Positions 17,162 through 24,742 of a DNA stretch of 64,000 bases are shown here, piece by piece. The notes under the pieces were generated by a model. It saw only the letters and a list, made by a program, of their open reading frames with translations, was not told where the DNA came from and searched no databases. Location: the NCBI GenBank assembly GCA_045613305.1, contig JAZLAU010000023.1, positions 62,001 through 126,000 of the forward strand, written 5' to 3'. How positions within the stretch are numbered: position 1 is the first letter of the stretch; every line of letters begins with the position of its first letter. The translations under genes and the position numbers were made by a program. Source of the stretch: SFTJ01 sp045613305. GTDB taxonomy: Bacteria > Bacteroidota > Bacteroidia > Bacteroidales > Muribaculaceae.

Positions 17162-18256
17162 TTAAAGTGTTATTTTCAAAATAGATGAGTGTTTGTCGGC
17201 ATTGCAAAATTGCTCAAATTTGTGCCTGTTCGGATAGATAATGGCGAGTTGCTTTTTTAGGTTGCTTATGCCAATGCCACTTCCGCTTTTGTCGGATTTT
17301 GCTTTAGGGCAGTAGCTGTTTTCAACCGAGCATTCCACTACGTTGCCTGTCAGGTGAATTGAAATGCAGATGAAAGCGTGCTTATCGTTGCAGATGCCAT
17401 GTTTAAATGCGTTTTCGATAAGAGAAATGAACATAAAGGGTGCAATTTTTAAACCTGAGCAATTGCATTCGTCAATGTCGATATTGAGTTTTATGTTTGA
17501 CGATAGCCTCAGTTTCATGAGGTCGATGTAATTATTGATAAATTTGATTTCGTTTTCAAGTGGGACTAATTCCTCTTTGTTTTCATAAAGCATGTAGCGC
17601 AAAAGTTGGCTGAGTTGGTGAATTGCGCTTTGGGTTTTTTGTGTGTCGATAACAACAAGCGAGTATATGTTGTTTAGAGTGTTAAAGAGGAAGTGAGGGT
17701 TAAGTTGGTTTTTTAGGTTTTTAAGTTCAATTTCTTTTCTTTCGGCTTCAATGGCTTTGTTTTTAGCCTCGATTTCGGCCCATTTAACATATAGCCTAAA
17801 CGCAACACTCAAACCCACAGTGAGGAAGTGAAACACGAGGTCGCGAGTTATGAAATGAAGAATAGATGTCATATTTCCCGAAGGGGGCGGGGGTAGTTGA
17901 TTAAGTAGGTTGTCGGGTAGGTTGGGCCTTTCGATGTTAAGGTGCGTTGGCCCTCCCGACATGTGAATGAAGGTTATTAATGAGAAGTCGGCTATTGCCA
18001 AAATGATGTTAAACCCAAAGAAATACCATATGAGTCTCCTCTGGGTTAAATATCTCGGCACGAGAATGAAATAGTTGATAAAAAACGTAGCAATATAAGT
18101 GATAGGGCGCACAAAGTGCAGCAAAGTAGTTGACTCGGTGTCTTGCCAAGAGAATAACAAGTCGGGGATGAGAAAGACTAAAATCACCACAATTGTGCAT
18201 GTGGCGATTTGAAAGTATTTGATCTTTGTTTTATTTAATTTGTGGCTTATTGACAT
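17162..18256 (-). CDS. LytS/YehU-type sensor histidine kinase
   Basis: A 364-residue membrane kinase. Four hydrophobic segments (about residues 15-33, 50-68, 76-98 and 135-155) carry a short periplasmic loop between the third and fourth that is rich in Pro and Asn. A coiled linker leads to the His_kinase domain with the phospho-acceptor His188 in 'NQLNPHFLFNTLN', followed by an ATPase domain with the N-box 'LIENAFKHGI' and the glycine loop 'GSGIGISNL'. It forms a two-component system with the LytTR regulator. The sensed signal is unknown. Confidence 0.92.
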   Translation of the reverse strand: MSISHKLNKTKIKYFQIATCTIVVILVFLIPDLLFSWQDTESTTLLHFVRPITYIATFFINYFILVPRYLTQRRLIWYFFGFNIILAIADFSLITFIHMSGGPTHLNIERPNLPDNLLNQLPPPPSGNMTSILHFITRDLVFHFLTVGLSVAFRLYVKWAEIEAKNKAIEAERKEIELKNLKNQLNPHFLFNTLNNIYSLVVIDTQKTQSAIHQLSQLLRYMLYENKEELVPLENEIKFINNYIDLMKLRLSSNIKLNIDIDECNCSGLKIAPFMFISLIENAFKHGICNDKHAFICISIHLTGNVVECSVENSYCPKAKSDKSGSGIGISNLKKQLAIIYPNRHKFEQFCNADKHSSILKITL

Positions 18257-18314
18257 TATTCAATGGTTGATATAATGTTGTGTTTTGTGTTTGTTAAAGA
18301 TGTTTTTGTCTATA

Positions 18315-18322
18315 CAAATATA
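18315..18322 (-). promoter_or_regulatory. -7 box of the LytS/LytTR operon
   Basis: TATATTTG on the minus strand, 58 nt upstream of the kinase ATG. No clear -33 element. Confidence 0.4.
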
Positions 18323-18552
18323 AATTACATCGTTAAAAAATGGGGAATAATATAGATGTATTTTGCTTTTGTTAAGAATTAATAAATGATTTAACGCATA
18401 AGATAAGAGAATGAGATGATGAGTCGGGTGTAAAAGTTAAATGAAGTTAAATGTTGATTAAGGCTTGGCTCGAATGAAGAGCCAGGGTTGTAAAAATAAC
18501 GGCAAATGTGATTTTTTTTTGAAAAAATCTGTAAATCGTGCAAAAAAATGTG
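18323..18552. other. Intergenic region between divergent promoters
   Basis: The space between the lytS-side and DUF349-side -7 boxes is A/T-rich. I see no gene, RNA, repeat or clear operator in it. The open frame that begins at 18465 lies upstream of the DUF349 promoter box and is unlikely to be translated. Confidence 0.5.
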
Positions 18553-18560
18553 TATATTTG
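18553..18560 (+). promoter_or_regulatory. -7 box of the DUF349 gene
   Basis: TATATTTG, 63 nt upstream of the chosen ATG at 18624. It lies inside the longer open frame and so argues against a start at 18465. Confidence 0.45.
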
Positions 18561-18623
18561 AAATTCCAAGCGCTCATAAGAGCGAGAGGAATTGCTATAG
18601 CTAATTTTAAAAATGTATTGTAT

Positions 18624-20468
18624 ATGGAATTGCGTAACGACGTATCATTGCCAGAAGAAATTGGCAACGATGCAACCTTGAACACAGAGCTTGCTGCTGA
18701 AGTGGTTGAAGCAGAAGAAGCTATTGATACCACAGAAAACAAAGAAACAATGGTGCAGATTGAAGATTATGCATCGAAGTCGAAAACAGAACTTCTTGCA
18801 GCTCTTGAAGCGTTGGTTGAGAAGCCAATAGAAGAGATTAAACGCGACGAGGCTCCAATTAAAACGGCATTCTATCAGATTCGTAAGGCCGAGGTGGAAA
18901 AAGAAAAAGAAGAATTCTTGGCAAACGGAAATGAAGAGGCAGCATTTGTTGCAAGTGCTGATGAGGATGAAGCAAAGTTGAAGGACTTGCTAAATCAGAT
19001 TAAAGAAAAGAGAGCTGCGCATAATGCTGCTCTTGAAGAAGCACGTGCGAAAAATCTGGAAGCAAAAGTTGCTATTATCGACGAAATAAAGAAGATTAGC
19101 GAAGACGCAGATAATGTAAATAAACAATATAACAGAGTGCAAGAGTTGCGCCACCAATTCCAAGAAATTGGCGAAGTGCCAGCTGTGAGCTCAACAGAAG
19201 TTTGGAAGTCATATCAAGCAGCAGTAGAGTCGTTCTATGATATGCTAAAAGTGAATAAAGAACTTCGCGACTACGACTTTAAGAAAAATCTTGAGTTGAA
19301 GCAACAATTGTGCAGTGATGCAGAAAAATTGTCGGAGAACGAAAATGTGGTTGACGCATTCAGAACATTACAATCTTTGCACGATAAATGGCGTGAGATC
19401 GGTCCGGTGGCAAAGGAATTGCGCGATGAGTTATGGACACGATTCAAAGAAGCATCGGCTGCAGTAAATAAGCGTCATCAGGCATTCTTCGAATCACGCA
19501 AAAAGAATGAAAAGGAAAATGAAGATGCAAAGACAGCGTTGTGCGAAAAGATTGAATCAATCGACTTGTCGAGCATCTCTACATATGCTGCATGGGATGA
19601 AGCTACTAAGCAGATTATAGCATTGCAAGAAGATTGGAAGAAGCTTGGCTTTGCTTCACATAAGGTGAATGCTGCGCTTTTTGCACGTTTCCGTTCGTCA
19701 TGCGATGAGTTTTTTGCACAAAAGGCTGCGTTCTTCAAGAAGATGAAGGAAGAGATGGCTGCTAACCTTGAAAAGAAGGTTGCTTTGTGCGAAAAGGCTG
19801 AAGCGCTAAAGGATTCGCAGGATTGGAAGAAGGCTACAGATGCATTTGTTGCTTTGCAAAAGGAATGGAAGACTGTGGGCCCAGTTGTGAAGAAGCAAAG
19901 CGATGCAGTTTGGAAGCGTTTTGTTAGCGCATGCGATTATTTCTTTGAACAAAAGAATAAGTTGACTGTAAATGTTCGTCAAGAAGAGCGTAGTAATTTG
20001 AAGCAAAAGAAGGCTGTTATCGCTGCTGTGAACGAACAACTTAATTCGGCCGACGAAAAAGAAGCGGTTAAGAAGATTCGTGAGCTAATGAAGCAATGGC
20101 AAGAAATTGGTCACGTTCCATATAAAGATAAAGACAAGGTTTACGCTGAATATAAAAAGGCTATAGATGCGGCATTCGAAAAATTCGACATGAAGGAAAA
20201 CCGCGCTAACATGGCTAATTTTGAGAACTCAATTAATAACATGACCGATACAGAAAAGATGTATCGTGAGCGTGAAAAATTGGTTCGTACTTATGAGCAG
20301 AGCGTGAATGAGCTTAAGACATTTGAAAATAACCTTGGCTTCTTTAATGCACAGAGCAAGTCGGGCAACTCAATGTTGAAAGAAATGGAACGTCGCATTG
20401 CTAAAATTAAGGAAGATATAGCTATGCTTGAAAAGAAAATTAAGATGATTGATGAAAAGTTAGGTTAA
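18624..20468 (+). CDS. DUF349 repeat protein
   Basis: A 614-residue, highly charged, mainly helical cytoplasmic protein. An acidic N-terminal stretch (1-50) is followed by at least five DUF349 repeats, recognised by 'W-x-x-[IVL]-G-x-[VA]' blocks: 'FQEIGEVP', 'WREIGPVA', 'WKKLGFAS', 'WKTVGPVV' and 'WQEIGHVP'. Each is followed by a helix ending in paired aromatic residues, and the C-terminus is coiled coil. The family is common in Bacteroidota and Actinobacteria and has no settled function. The start follows the -7 box; an upstream in-frame start would precede the promoter. Single-gene unit with a terminator. Confidence 0.88.
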   Translation: MELRNDVSLPEEIGNDATLNTELAAEVVEAEEAIDTTENKETMVQIEDYASKSKTELLAALEALVEKPIEEIKRDEAPIKTAFYQIRKAEVEKEKEEFLANGNEEAAFVASADEDEAKLKDLLNQIKEKRAAHNAALEEARAKNLEAKVAIIDEIKKISEDADNVNKQYNRVQELRHQFQEIGEVPAVSSTEVWKSYQAAVESFYDMLKVNKELRDYDFKKNLELKQQLCSDAEKLSENENVVDAFRTLQSLHDKWREIGPVAKELRDELWTRFKEASAAVNKRHQAFFESRKKNEKENEDAKTALCEKIESIDLSSISTYAAWDEATKQIIALQEDWKKLGFASHKVNAALFARFRSSCDEFFAQKAAFFKKMKEEMAANLEKKVALCEKAEALKDSQDWKKATDAFVALQKEWKTVGPVVKKQSDAVWKRFVSACDYFFEQKNKLTVNVRQEERSNLKQKKAVIAAVNEQLNSADEKEAVKKIRELMKQWQEIGHVPYKDKDKVYAEYKKAIDAAFEKFDMKENRANMANFENSINNMTDTEKMYREREKLVRTYEQSVNELKTFENNLGFFNAQSKSGNSMLKEMERRIAKIKEDIAMLEKKIKMIDEKLG

Positions 20469-20491
20469 TCAAATCATTAATAAAATAAAGG

Positions 20492-20524
20492 TAGCGAGTT
20501 TTCCACGAAACTCGCTATTTTTTT
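20492..20524 (+). terminator. Terminator of the DUF349 gene
   Basis: A 10-bp stem (20492-20501 with 20508-20517), 6-nt loop, followed by a T tract. Confidence 0.9.
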
Positions 20525-20904
20525 GTGTGTTATGTGTGTGGCGGTGATTGTTTGTGCAATTATCTGAAACTTGTGCGCATGGGTGTAGAAATTCAAGTTG
20601 CCTTAGGTCGGTCAGTTGTTTTTTTTGTTTAATGGTATTTGTCGAAGTGGGTAGGTGAAATGCGTGTGCTTGATGAGAGTTGTGTTAGGAAATAAGAATT
20701 GAAAAGAGGGGAATTTTGTGTTAAAGGGATAGGATATGGAGAGAATAAAATGATGGGAAGAGTGTGGGTGACGTTGATTTTTTAGGTGGCAAAAGGGCTA
20801 TTTGGGTAACGTAAATAAGTTTAGCGCGGTTGCTTGGCGAGGGCCGCTCAATGAGGCATTGCCTTCTCGTCGAATTACGATAATAAGACTATGAAAGCAG
20901 AAAT
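20525..20904. other. 380-nt non-coding, purine-rich spacer
   Basis: Between two convergent genes with their own terminators. The plus strand is rich in G, A and T with few C, especially around 20640-20770. No open frame above about 20 codons with a plausible start, no TAnnTTTG box and no long inverted repeat were seen. It may be a decayed gene or an insertion remnant; nothing specific can be supported. Confidence 0.5.
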
Positions 20905-20938
20905 AAAAAAAGGGTTGTATCAATGTGTGATACAACCC
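20905..20938 (-). terminator. Terminator of galM
   Basis: An 11-bp perfect stem (20912-20922 with 20928-20938), 5-nt loop; on the minus strand it runs into seven T. Confidence 0.9.
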
Positions 20939-20963
20939 AAAGTTTATGAGATGGTTAAAGTTT

Positions 20964-22109
20964 TTACTTTTCAACAGTGAATTTAAAGATACATTGGCTG
21001 ATGTAAGTTTGTCCTGGTTCAAGAAGAACAGAAGGCCATTGTGGCTTGTTAGGGCTGTCAGGATAGTGTTGAGTTTCAAGACAAACAGAAGCGCGTTGGT
21101 TGTAAACCACGCCATTCTTGCCAGTTACAGTGCCATCAAGGAAGTTGCCGGCATAAACTTGGATGCCAGGTTCGTTAGTGTAAACTTCAAGACCGATGCC
21201 GGTTGATGGGCAAACAAGCTTAGCAGCAAGTTGAGAGATGTCGCACTTAGTGTCGAGTACCCAGTTGTGGTCATAGCCATTGCCGTTTTTAAGTTGTACG
21301 AATTCGTAGTTGTTGATTTCAGCGCCAACTTCCTTAGCAGTAGTGAAGTCCATTGGAGTACCTGCAACAGGCTCAATAGTGCCAAGAGTCATAAATGTGC
21401 TATCAACAGGAGTGTAGTTGGCAGCATTTAGGTAAAGAAGGTGGTCGGTAGCTGGCTTGCTTGGGTCGCCACTCAAGTTGAAATAAGAGTGGTTTGTCAT
21501 GTTAATGATAGTCTTAGCGTCGGTTGTTGCGCTGTAAGCGATATCAATAGCATTGTCTTCTGTTAGGGTGTAAGTAACCTTAGCAACTACATTACCTGGG
21601 AAGTTTTCTTCGCCGTCAGGAGAGTTAAGTGTCAACTCAAGAGATGTAGGGGTTACGTTAGTTGCTTGATATACTTTGTATTGCCATCCGTTAGGACCGC
21701 CGTGCAAGCAGTGACCATAGTTGTTTTGAGGCAATTGGATTTCTTTGCCGTCGATGGTGATTTTGCCTTGGTTGATGCGGTTAGCATAACGGCCAATGCA
21801 AGCGCCAAAGTCGCTCTTAATAGTCTTGTAGTCTTGGATGCTGTCGAAACCAAGTACAACATCGCGCATAACGCCATCTTTGTCTGGTACCATTACAGAA
21901 ACGATACGGCCACCAAAGTTTGTGATGCAAACTTCCATGCCGGCAGCGTTCTTAAGCACGTAAAGTGCAGTAGAGTCTTCTGCTGTGGTTCCTGATTCAA
22001 ACTTCACAGGGTCAAGGCCCGAGTCAGTGAGTGTGCTCTCTTGTTCTTGAGGAGCGCAGGCACCAAGCAATAGTGCTGCAATACCTGCAAATAAAAGTTT
22101 AGTTTTCAT
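20964..22109 (-). CDS. galM: Aldose 1-epimerase, lipoprotein
   Basis: Galactose mutarotase family enzyme of 381 residues, interconverting alpha and beta anomers of aldoses. Residues 1-18 are a lipoprotein signal with lipobox 'LLGAC' (Cys18), so the enzyme is anchored outside the cytoplasm, as often in Bacteroidota. Catalytic features are visible: 'GRYANRI', the histidine of 'CLHGG', 'NHSYFNLSG', and the glutamate of 'CLETQHYPDSPN'. It is a single-gene unit with a promoter and terminator and no sugar-utilisation neighbours. Confidence 0.93.
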   Translation of the reverse strand: MKTKLLFAGIAALLLGACAPQEQESTLTDSGLDPVKFESGTTAEDSTALYVLKNAAGMEVCITNFGGRIVSVMVPDKDGVMRDVVLGFDSIQDYKTIKSDFGACIGRYANRINQGKITIDGKEIQLPQNNYGHCLHGGPNGWQYKVYQATNVTPTSLELTLNSPDGEENFPGNVVAKVTYTLTEDNAIDIAYSATTDAKTIINMTNHSYFNLSGDPSKPATDHLLYLNAANYTPVDSTFMTLGTIEPVAGTPMDFTTAKEVGAEINNYEFVQLKNGNGYDHNWVLDTKCDISQLAAKLVCPSTGIGLEVYTNEPGIQVYAGNFLDGTVTGKNGVVYNQRASVCLETQHYPDSPNKPQWPSVLLEPGQTYISQCIFKFTVEK

Positions 22110-22150
22110 TATTTTTTATTATTTGGTTTGAGATTTAGATTCTAATCAAA

Positions 22151-22180
22151 CAAAGATAGCAATATTTTTTTTAATAGCAA
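22151..22180 (-). promoter_or_regulatory. Promoter of galM
   Basis: Minus strand TTG (22178-22180), 19-nt spacer, TATCTTTG (22151-22158). Transcription would start about 37 nt before the ATG. Confidence 0.7.
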
Positions 22181-22239
22181 CAATGTGTGGGGCAATTAAT
22201 GTTTGATTTTATTGGGTATTAATGGTTTGATTTATTAAT

Positions 22240-22274
22240 AAAAAAACTGCCGATGAAAATATTTTCACCGGCAG
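22240..22274 (-). terminator. Terminator of the glyS-FKBP operon
   Basis: An interrupted stem (22247-22252 with 22269-22274, continued by an inner 7-bp A/T helix across one mismatch), running into T on the minus strand (A-run 22240-22246). Confidence 0.75.
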
Positions 22275-22298
22275 ATATTTTGATTGAAGAAAAATCAA

Positions 22299-22859
22299 TT
22301 AAGGACGAGCTTCGTACTTTGGGATGTCAACAAGCTTCATGTCGAAAATAAGGTGAGTGTAAGGCTTGATGATGGAGCCTGAACCGCTTTCTCCGTAAGC
22401 TACATTCCATGGAATGATTGCAGTGACAGAGTCGCCTACATGCATGTTCATAAGAGTGATAACCCAACCTGTGATTAGGTTGTCTTTTTGTGCGTTAAAT
22501 CGAACTACGCTGTCGGCCGGATTAGTACTTAGGTATGAAGAGTCGAATGCTACGTTGTTGAAAATTCTTCCGTGGTACTTCATGTCGACAACTGAAGTGT
22601 AAAGAGGAACAAGGTTGTTTTTTGTTTCCTCGGTGTTGTTATGGAAGTGAAGATAAACAACGGCATTGTTGTTGAACGATGCTGGCACAGTCATGTAATA
22701 AGGGTTGCCGGCTTCGTCTTTCTTGGCTAACTCGTTTTTTAGCCATTCATCTTGAGTCTTACGCCATTCTTCAAATTGGTCCCATTGGCTTTCTTCAAAG
22801 CAAGATGACAAAAGAGAGCAAGTGATGGCGATAAACAAGATGTTGATTAATTTCTTCAT
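22299..22859 (-). CDS. FKBP-type peptidyl-prolyl isomerase lipoprotein
   Basis: A 186-residue lipoprotein (signal peptide with lipobox 'LLSSC', Cys20) whose C-terminal part (about 95-186) resembles an FKBP domain: 'GWVITLMNMHVGD', 'IIPWNVAYGESG' and 'LIFDMKLVDI'. It probably assists folding of exported proteins in the periplasm. The N-terminal segment after the lipidated Cys is charged and helical. It follows glyS by 24 nt and shares its terminator. Confidence 0.85.
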   Translation of the reverse strand: MKKLINILFIAITCSLLSSCFEESQWDQFEEWRKTQDEWLKNELAKKDEAGNPYYMTVPASFNNNAVVYLHFHNNTEETKNNLVPLYTSVVDMKYHGRIFNNVAFDSSYLSTNPADSVVRFNAQKDNLITGWVITLMNMHVGDSVTAIIPWNVAYGESGSGSIIKPYTHLIFDMKLVDIPKYEARP

Positions 22860-22883
22860 AAATTATTGATTTTCGTAATTTGC

Positions 22884-24434
22884 TTATACAAGTTTTTTGA
22901 GAAGTTCCTTGAATGAAACTTCGCGATCGATGATTGTGTTAAGTTCGTCGATTGAAACTCGTTCTTGCGCCATAGAGTCGCGGTGACGAATTGTTACGGT
23001 GTTGTCTTCAAGAGTTTGGTGGTCAACAGTAATACAGAAAGGAGTACCCACTGCGTCTTGGCGACGGTAGCGTTTGCCGATAGAATCCTTTTCGTCGTAT
23101 TGGCAAGCGTGGTCGAACTTAAGCATGTTAACGATTTCGCGAGCTTTTTCAGGAAGACCGTCTTTTCTTACTAGCGGCATAACGCAAGCCTTAACTGGAG
23201 CCAATTGCTTAGGCAAGTGAAGCACTACGCGAGTTTCGCCATTTTCCAAAGCTTCTTCTTCATAAGAAGAGCAAAGGATAGAAAGGAACATGCGGTCAAC
23301 ACCGATAGATGTTTCGATAACGTAAGGAGTGTATGATTGGTTAAGTTCAGGGTCGAAGTATTGAATCTTCTTGCCAGAGAACTTTTCGTGTTGTCCGAGG
23401 TCGAAGTTAGTGCGAGAGTGAATACCTTCAACTTCTTTGAAGCCAAATGGCATGCGGAACTCGATATCGGTAGCGGCATTTGCATAGTGAGCAAGTTTGT
23501 CGTGGTCGTGGAAGCGATATTTTTCGTCGCCCATGCCAAGAGCCTTGTGCCATTTCAAGCGTGTTTCTTTCCATTTTGCGAACCATTGAAGTTCTTCACC
23601 AGGGCGTACAAAGAATTGCATTTCCATTTGTTCGAATTCGCGCATACGGAAAATGAATTGGCGGGCAACGATTTCGTTACGGAATGCTTTACCGATTTGT
23701 GCAATACCGAAAGGAATGCGCATACGGCCTGTTTTTTGCACGTTAAGGAAGTTAACGAAGATACCTTGTGCGGTTTCAGGGCGAAGATAAACACCCATAG
23801 CGCCTTCAGAAGTGCTACCCATTTCTGTTTTAAACATAAGGTTGAATTGGCGCACGTCGGTCCAGTTCTTAGTGCCAGAGATAGGGCAAACAATTTCGCA
23901 GTCAACGATGATTTGCTTTAGCTCTTCAAGGTTGTTAGCTTCCATTGCGGCTTTGAATCGGTCGTGAAGTGCATCGCGCTTTTGAGCGTACTCAGCAACG
24001 CGAGGATTTGTAGACTTGTAAAGTTCAGCATCAAAAGAGTCGCCGAAGCGTTTAGCGGCCTTTGCAACTTCCTTTTCGATTTTTTCGTCGTATTTGGCGA
24101 TTTCGTCTTCGATAAGTACGTCGGCACGATAGCGCTTTTTAGAGTCGCGGTTGTCAATCAATGGGTCGTTGAATGCGTCAACGTGACCTGAAGCCTTCCA
24201 AATGGTAGGGTGCATGAAAATAGCAGAGTCAATACCAACGATGTTTTCGTTGAGTAGAGTCATTGCCGACCACCAATAGTTCTTAATGTTATTTTTTAGC
24301 TCAACGCCGTTTTGTCCGTAGTCATAAACTGCTCCAAGGCCGTCATAGATTTCGCTTGAAGGGAATACGAAACCATATTCTTTGGCGTGAGATACAATCT
24401 TTTTTAGAGTTTCTTCTTGTTTTACCTGTGCCAT
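22884..24434 (-). CDS. glyS: Glycine--tRNA ligase (homodimeric type)
   Basis: Class II glycyl-tRNA synthetase of 516 residues, the single-chain alpha2 type also found in eukaryotes and archaea, not the alpha2beta2 GlyQ/GlyS type. Motif 2 region 'AFRNEI' with 'RMREFEQMEMQFF', the 'YTPYVIETSIGVDR' motif 3 block and a C-terminal anticodon-binding domain with 'APVKACVMPL' are present. The insertion between motifs 1 and 2 contains the charged 'DEKIEKEV' segment. First gene of a two-gene operon with the FKBP lipoprotein. Confidence 0.96.
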   Translation of the reverse strand: MAQVKQEETLKKIVSHAKEYGFVFPSSEIYDGLGAVYDYGQNGVELKNNIKNYWWSAMTLLNENIVGIDSAIFMHPTIWKASGHVDAFNDPLIDNRDSKKRYRADVLIEDEIAKYDEKIEKEVAKAAKRFGDSFDAELYKSTNPRVAEYAQKRDALHDRFKAAMEANNLEELKQIIVDCEIVCPISGTKNWTDVRQFNLMFKTEMGSTSEGAMGVYLRPETAQGIFVNFLNVQKTGRMRIPFGIAQIGKAFRNEIVARQFIFRMREFEQMEMQFFVRPGEELQWFAKWKETRLKWHKALGMGDEKYRFHDHDKLAHYANAATDIEFRMPFGFKEVEGIHSRTNFDLGQHEKFSGKKIQYFDPELNQSYTPYVIETSIGVDRMFLSILCSSYEEEALENGETRVVLHLPKQLAPVKACVMPLVRKDGLPEKAREIVNMLKFDHACQYDEKDSIGKRYRRQDAVGTPFCITVDHQTLEDNTVTIRHRDSMAQERVSIDELNTIIDREVSFKELLKKLV

Positions 24435-24742
24435 TTTTTTAATGATAAAATCGCTTTTAATACAATGTTATAAAATCAATTTGCGAAGTTAGCGAATTTG
24501 CTTCATAGTGGCAACTTTTTTAACAAAGTTTCTAAATATTAGTGGCGTTTTATCGCGGAATTTCAAAGTTTTGGAGGTTTGGCAAGTGCGCCGTTGGTGC
24601 ATTGTTTGATTTGAGCGGAGAAATGGGTGTTCCCAAATTTTTCAACGAAAGGCGTAATGATTTGTGGAAGTGGACATTTTTTTGTAATTTTATTGCAATT
24701 TTAGATAAATATGCCTTTTTTGTGGGCAATGTAGGAACCTAT

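Noticed and set aside
18465..18623. 53-codon N-terminal extension of the DUF349 protein
   Set aside because: It begins upstream of the likely -7 box at 18553 and is basic and Cys-rich, unlike the acidic start of the family.
20912..20938. Inverted repeat considered as part of a mobile-element end
   Set aside because: It is a normal hairpin with a T run placed just after galM, and no transposase or direct repeats are nearby.
20798..21115. 105-codon minus-strand frame over the galM end and the spacer
   Set aside because: Most of it is an alternative frame of galM and its terminator, and the remaining tail has no recognisable domain.
24542..24742. 67-codon N-terminal extension of ParC
   Set aside because: Trp/Phe-rich translation unlike the family; the conserved acidic N-terminus begins at ATG 24743.
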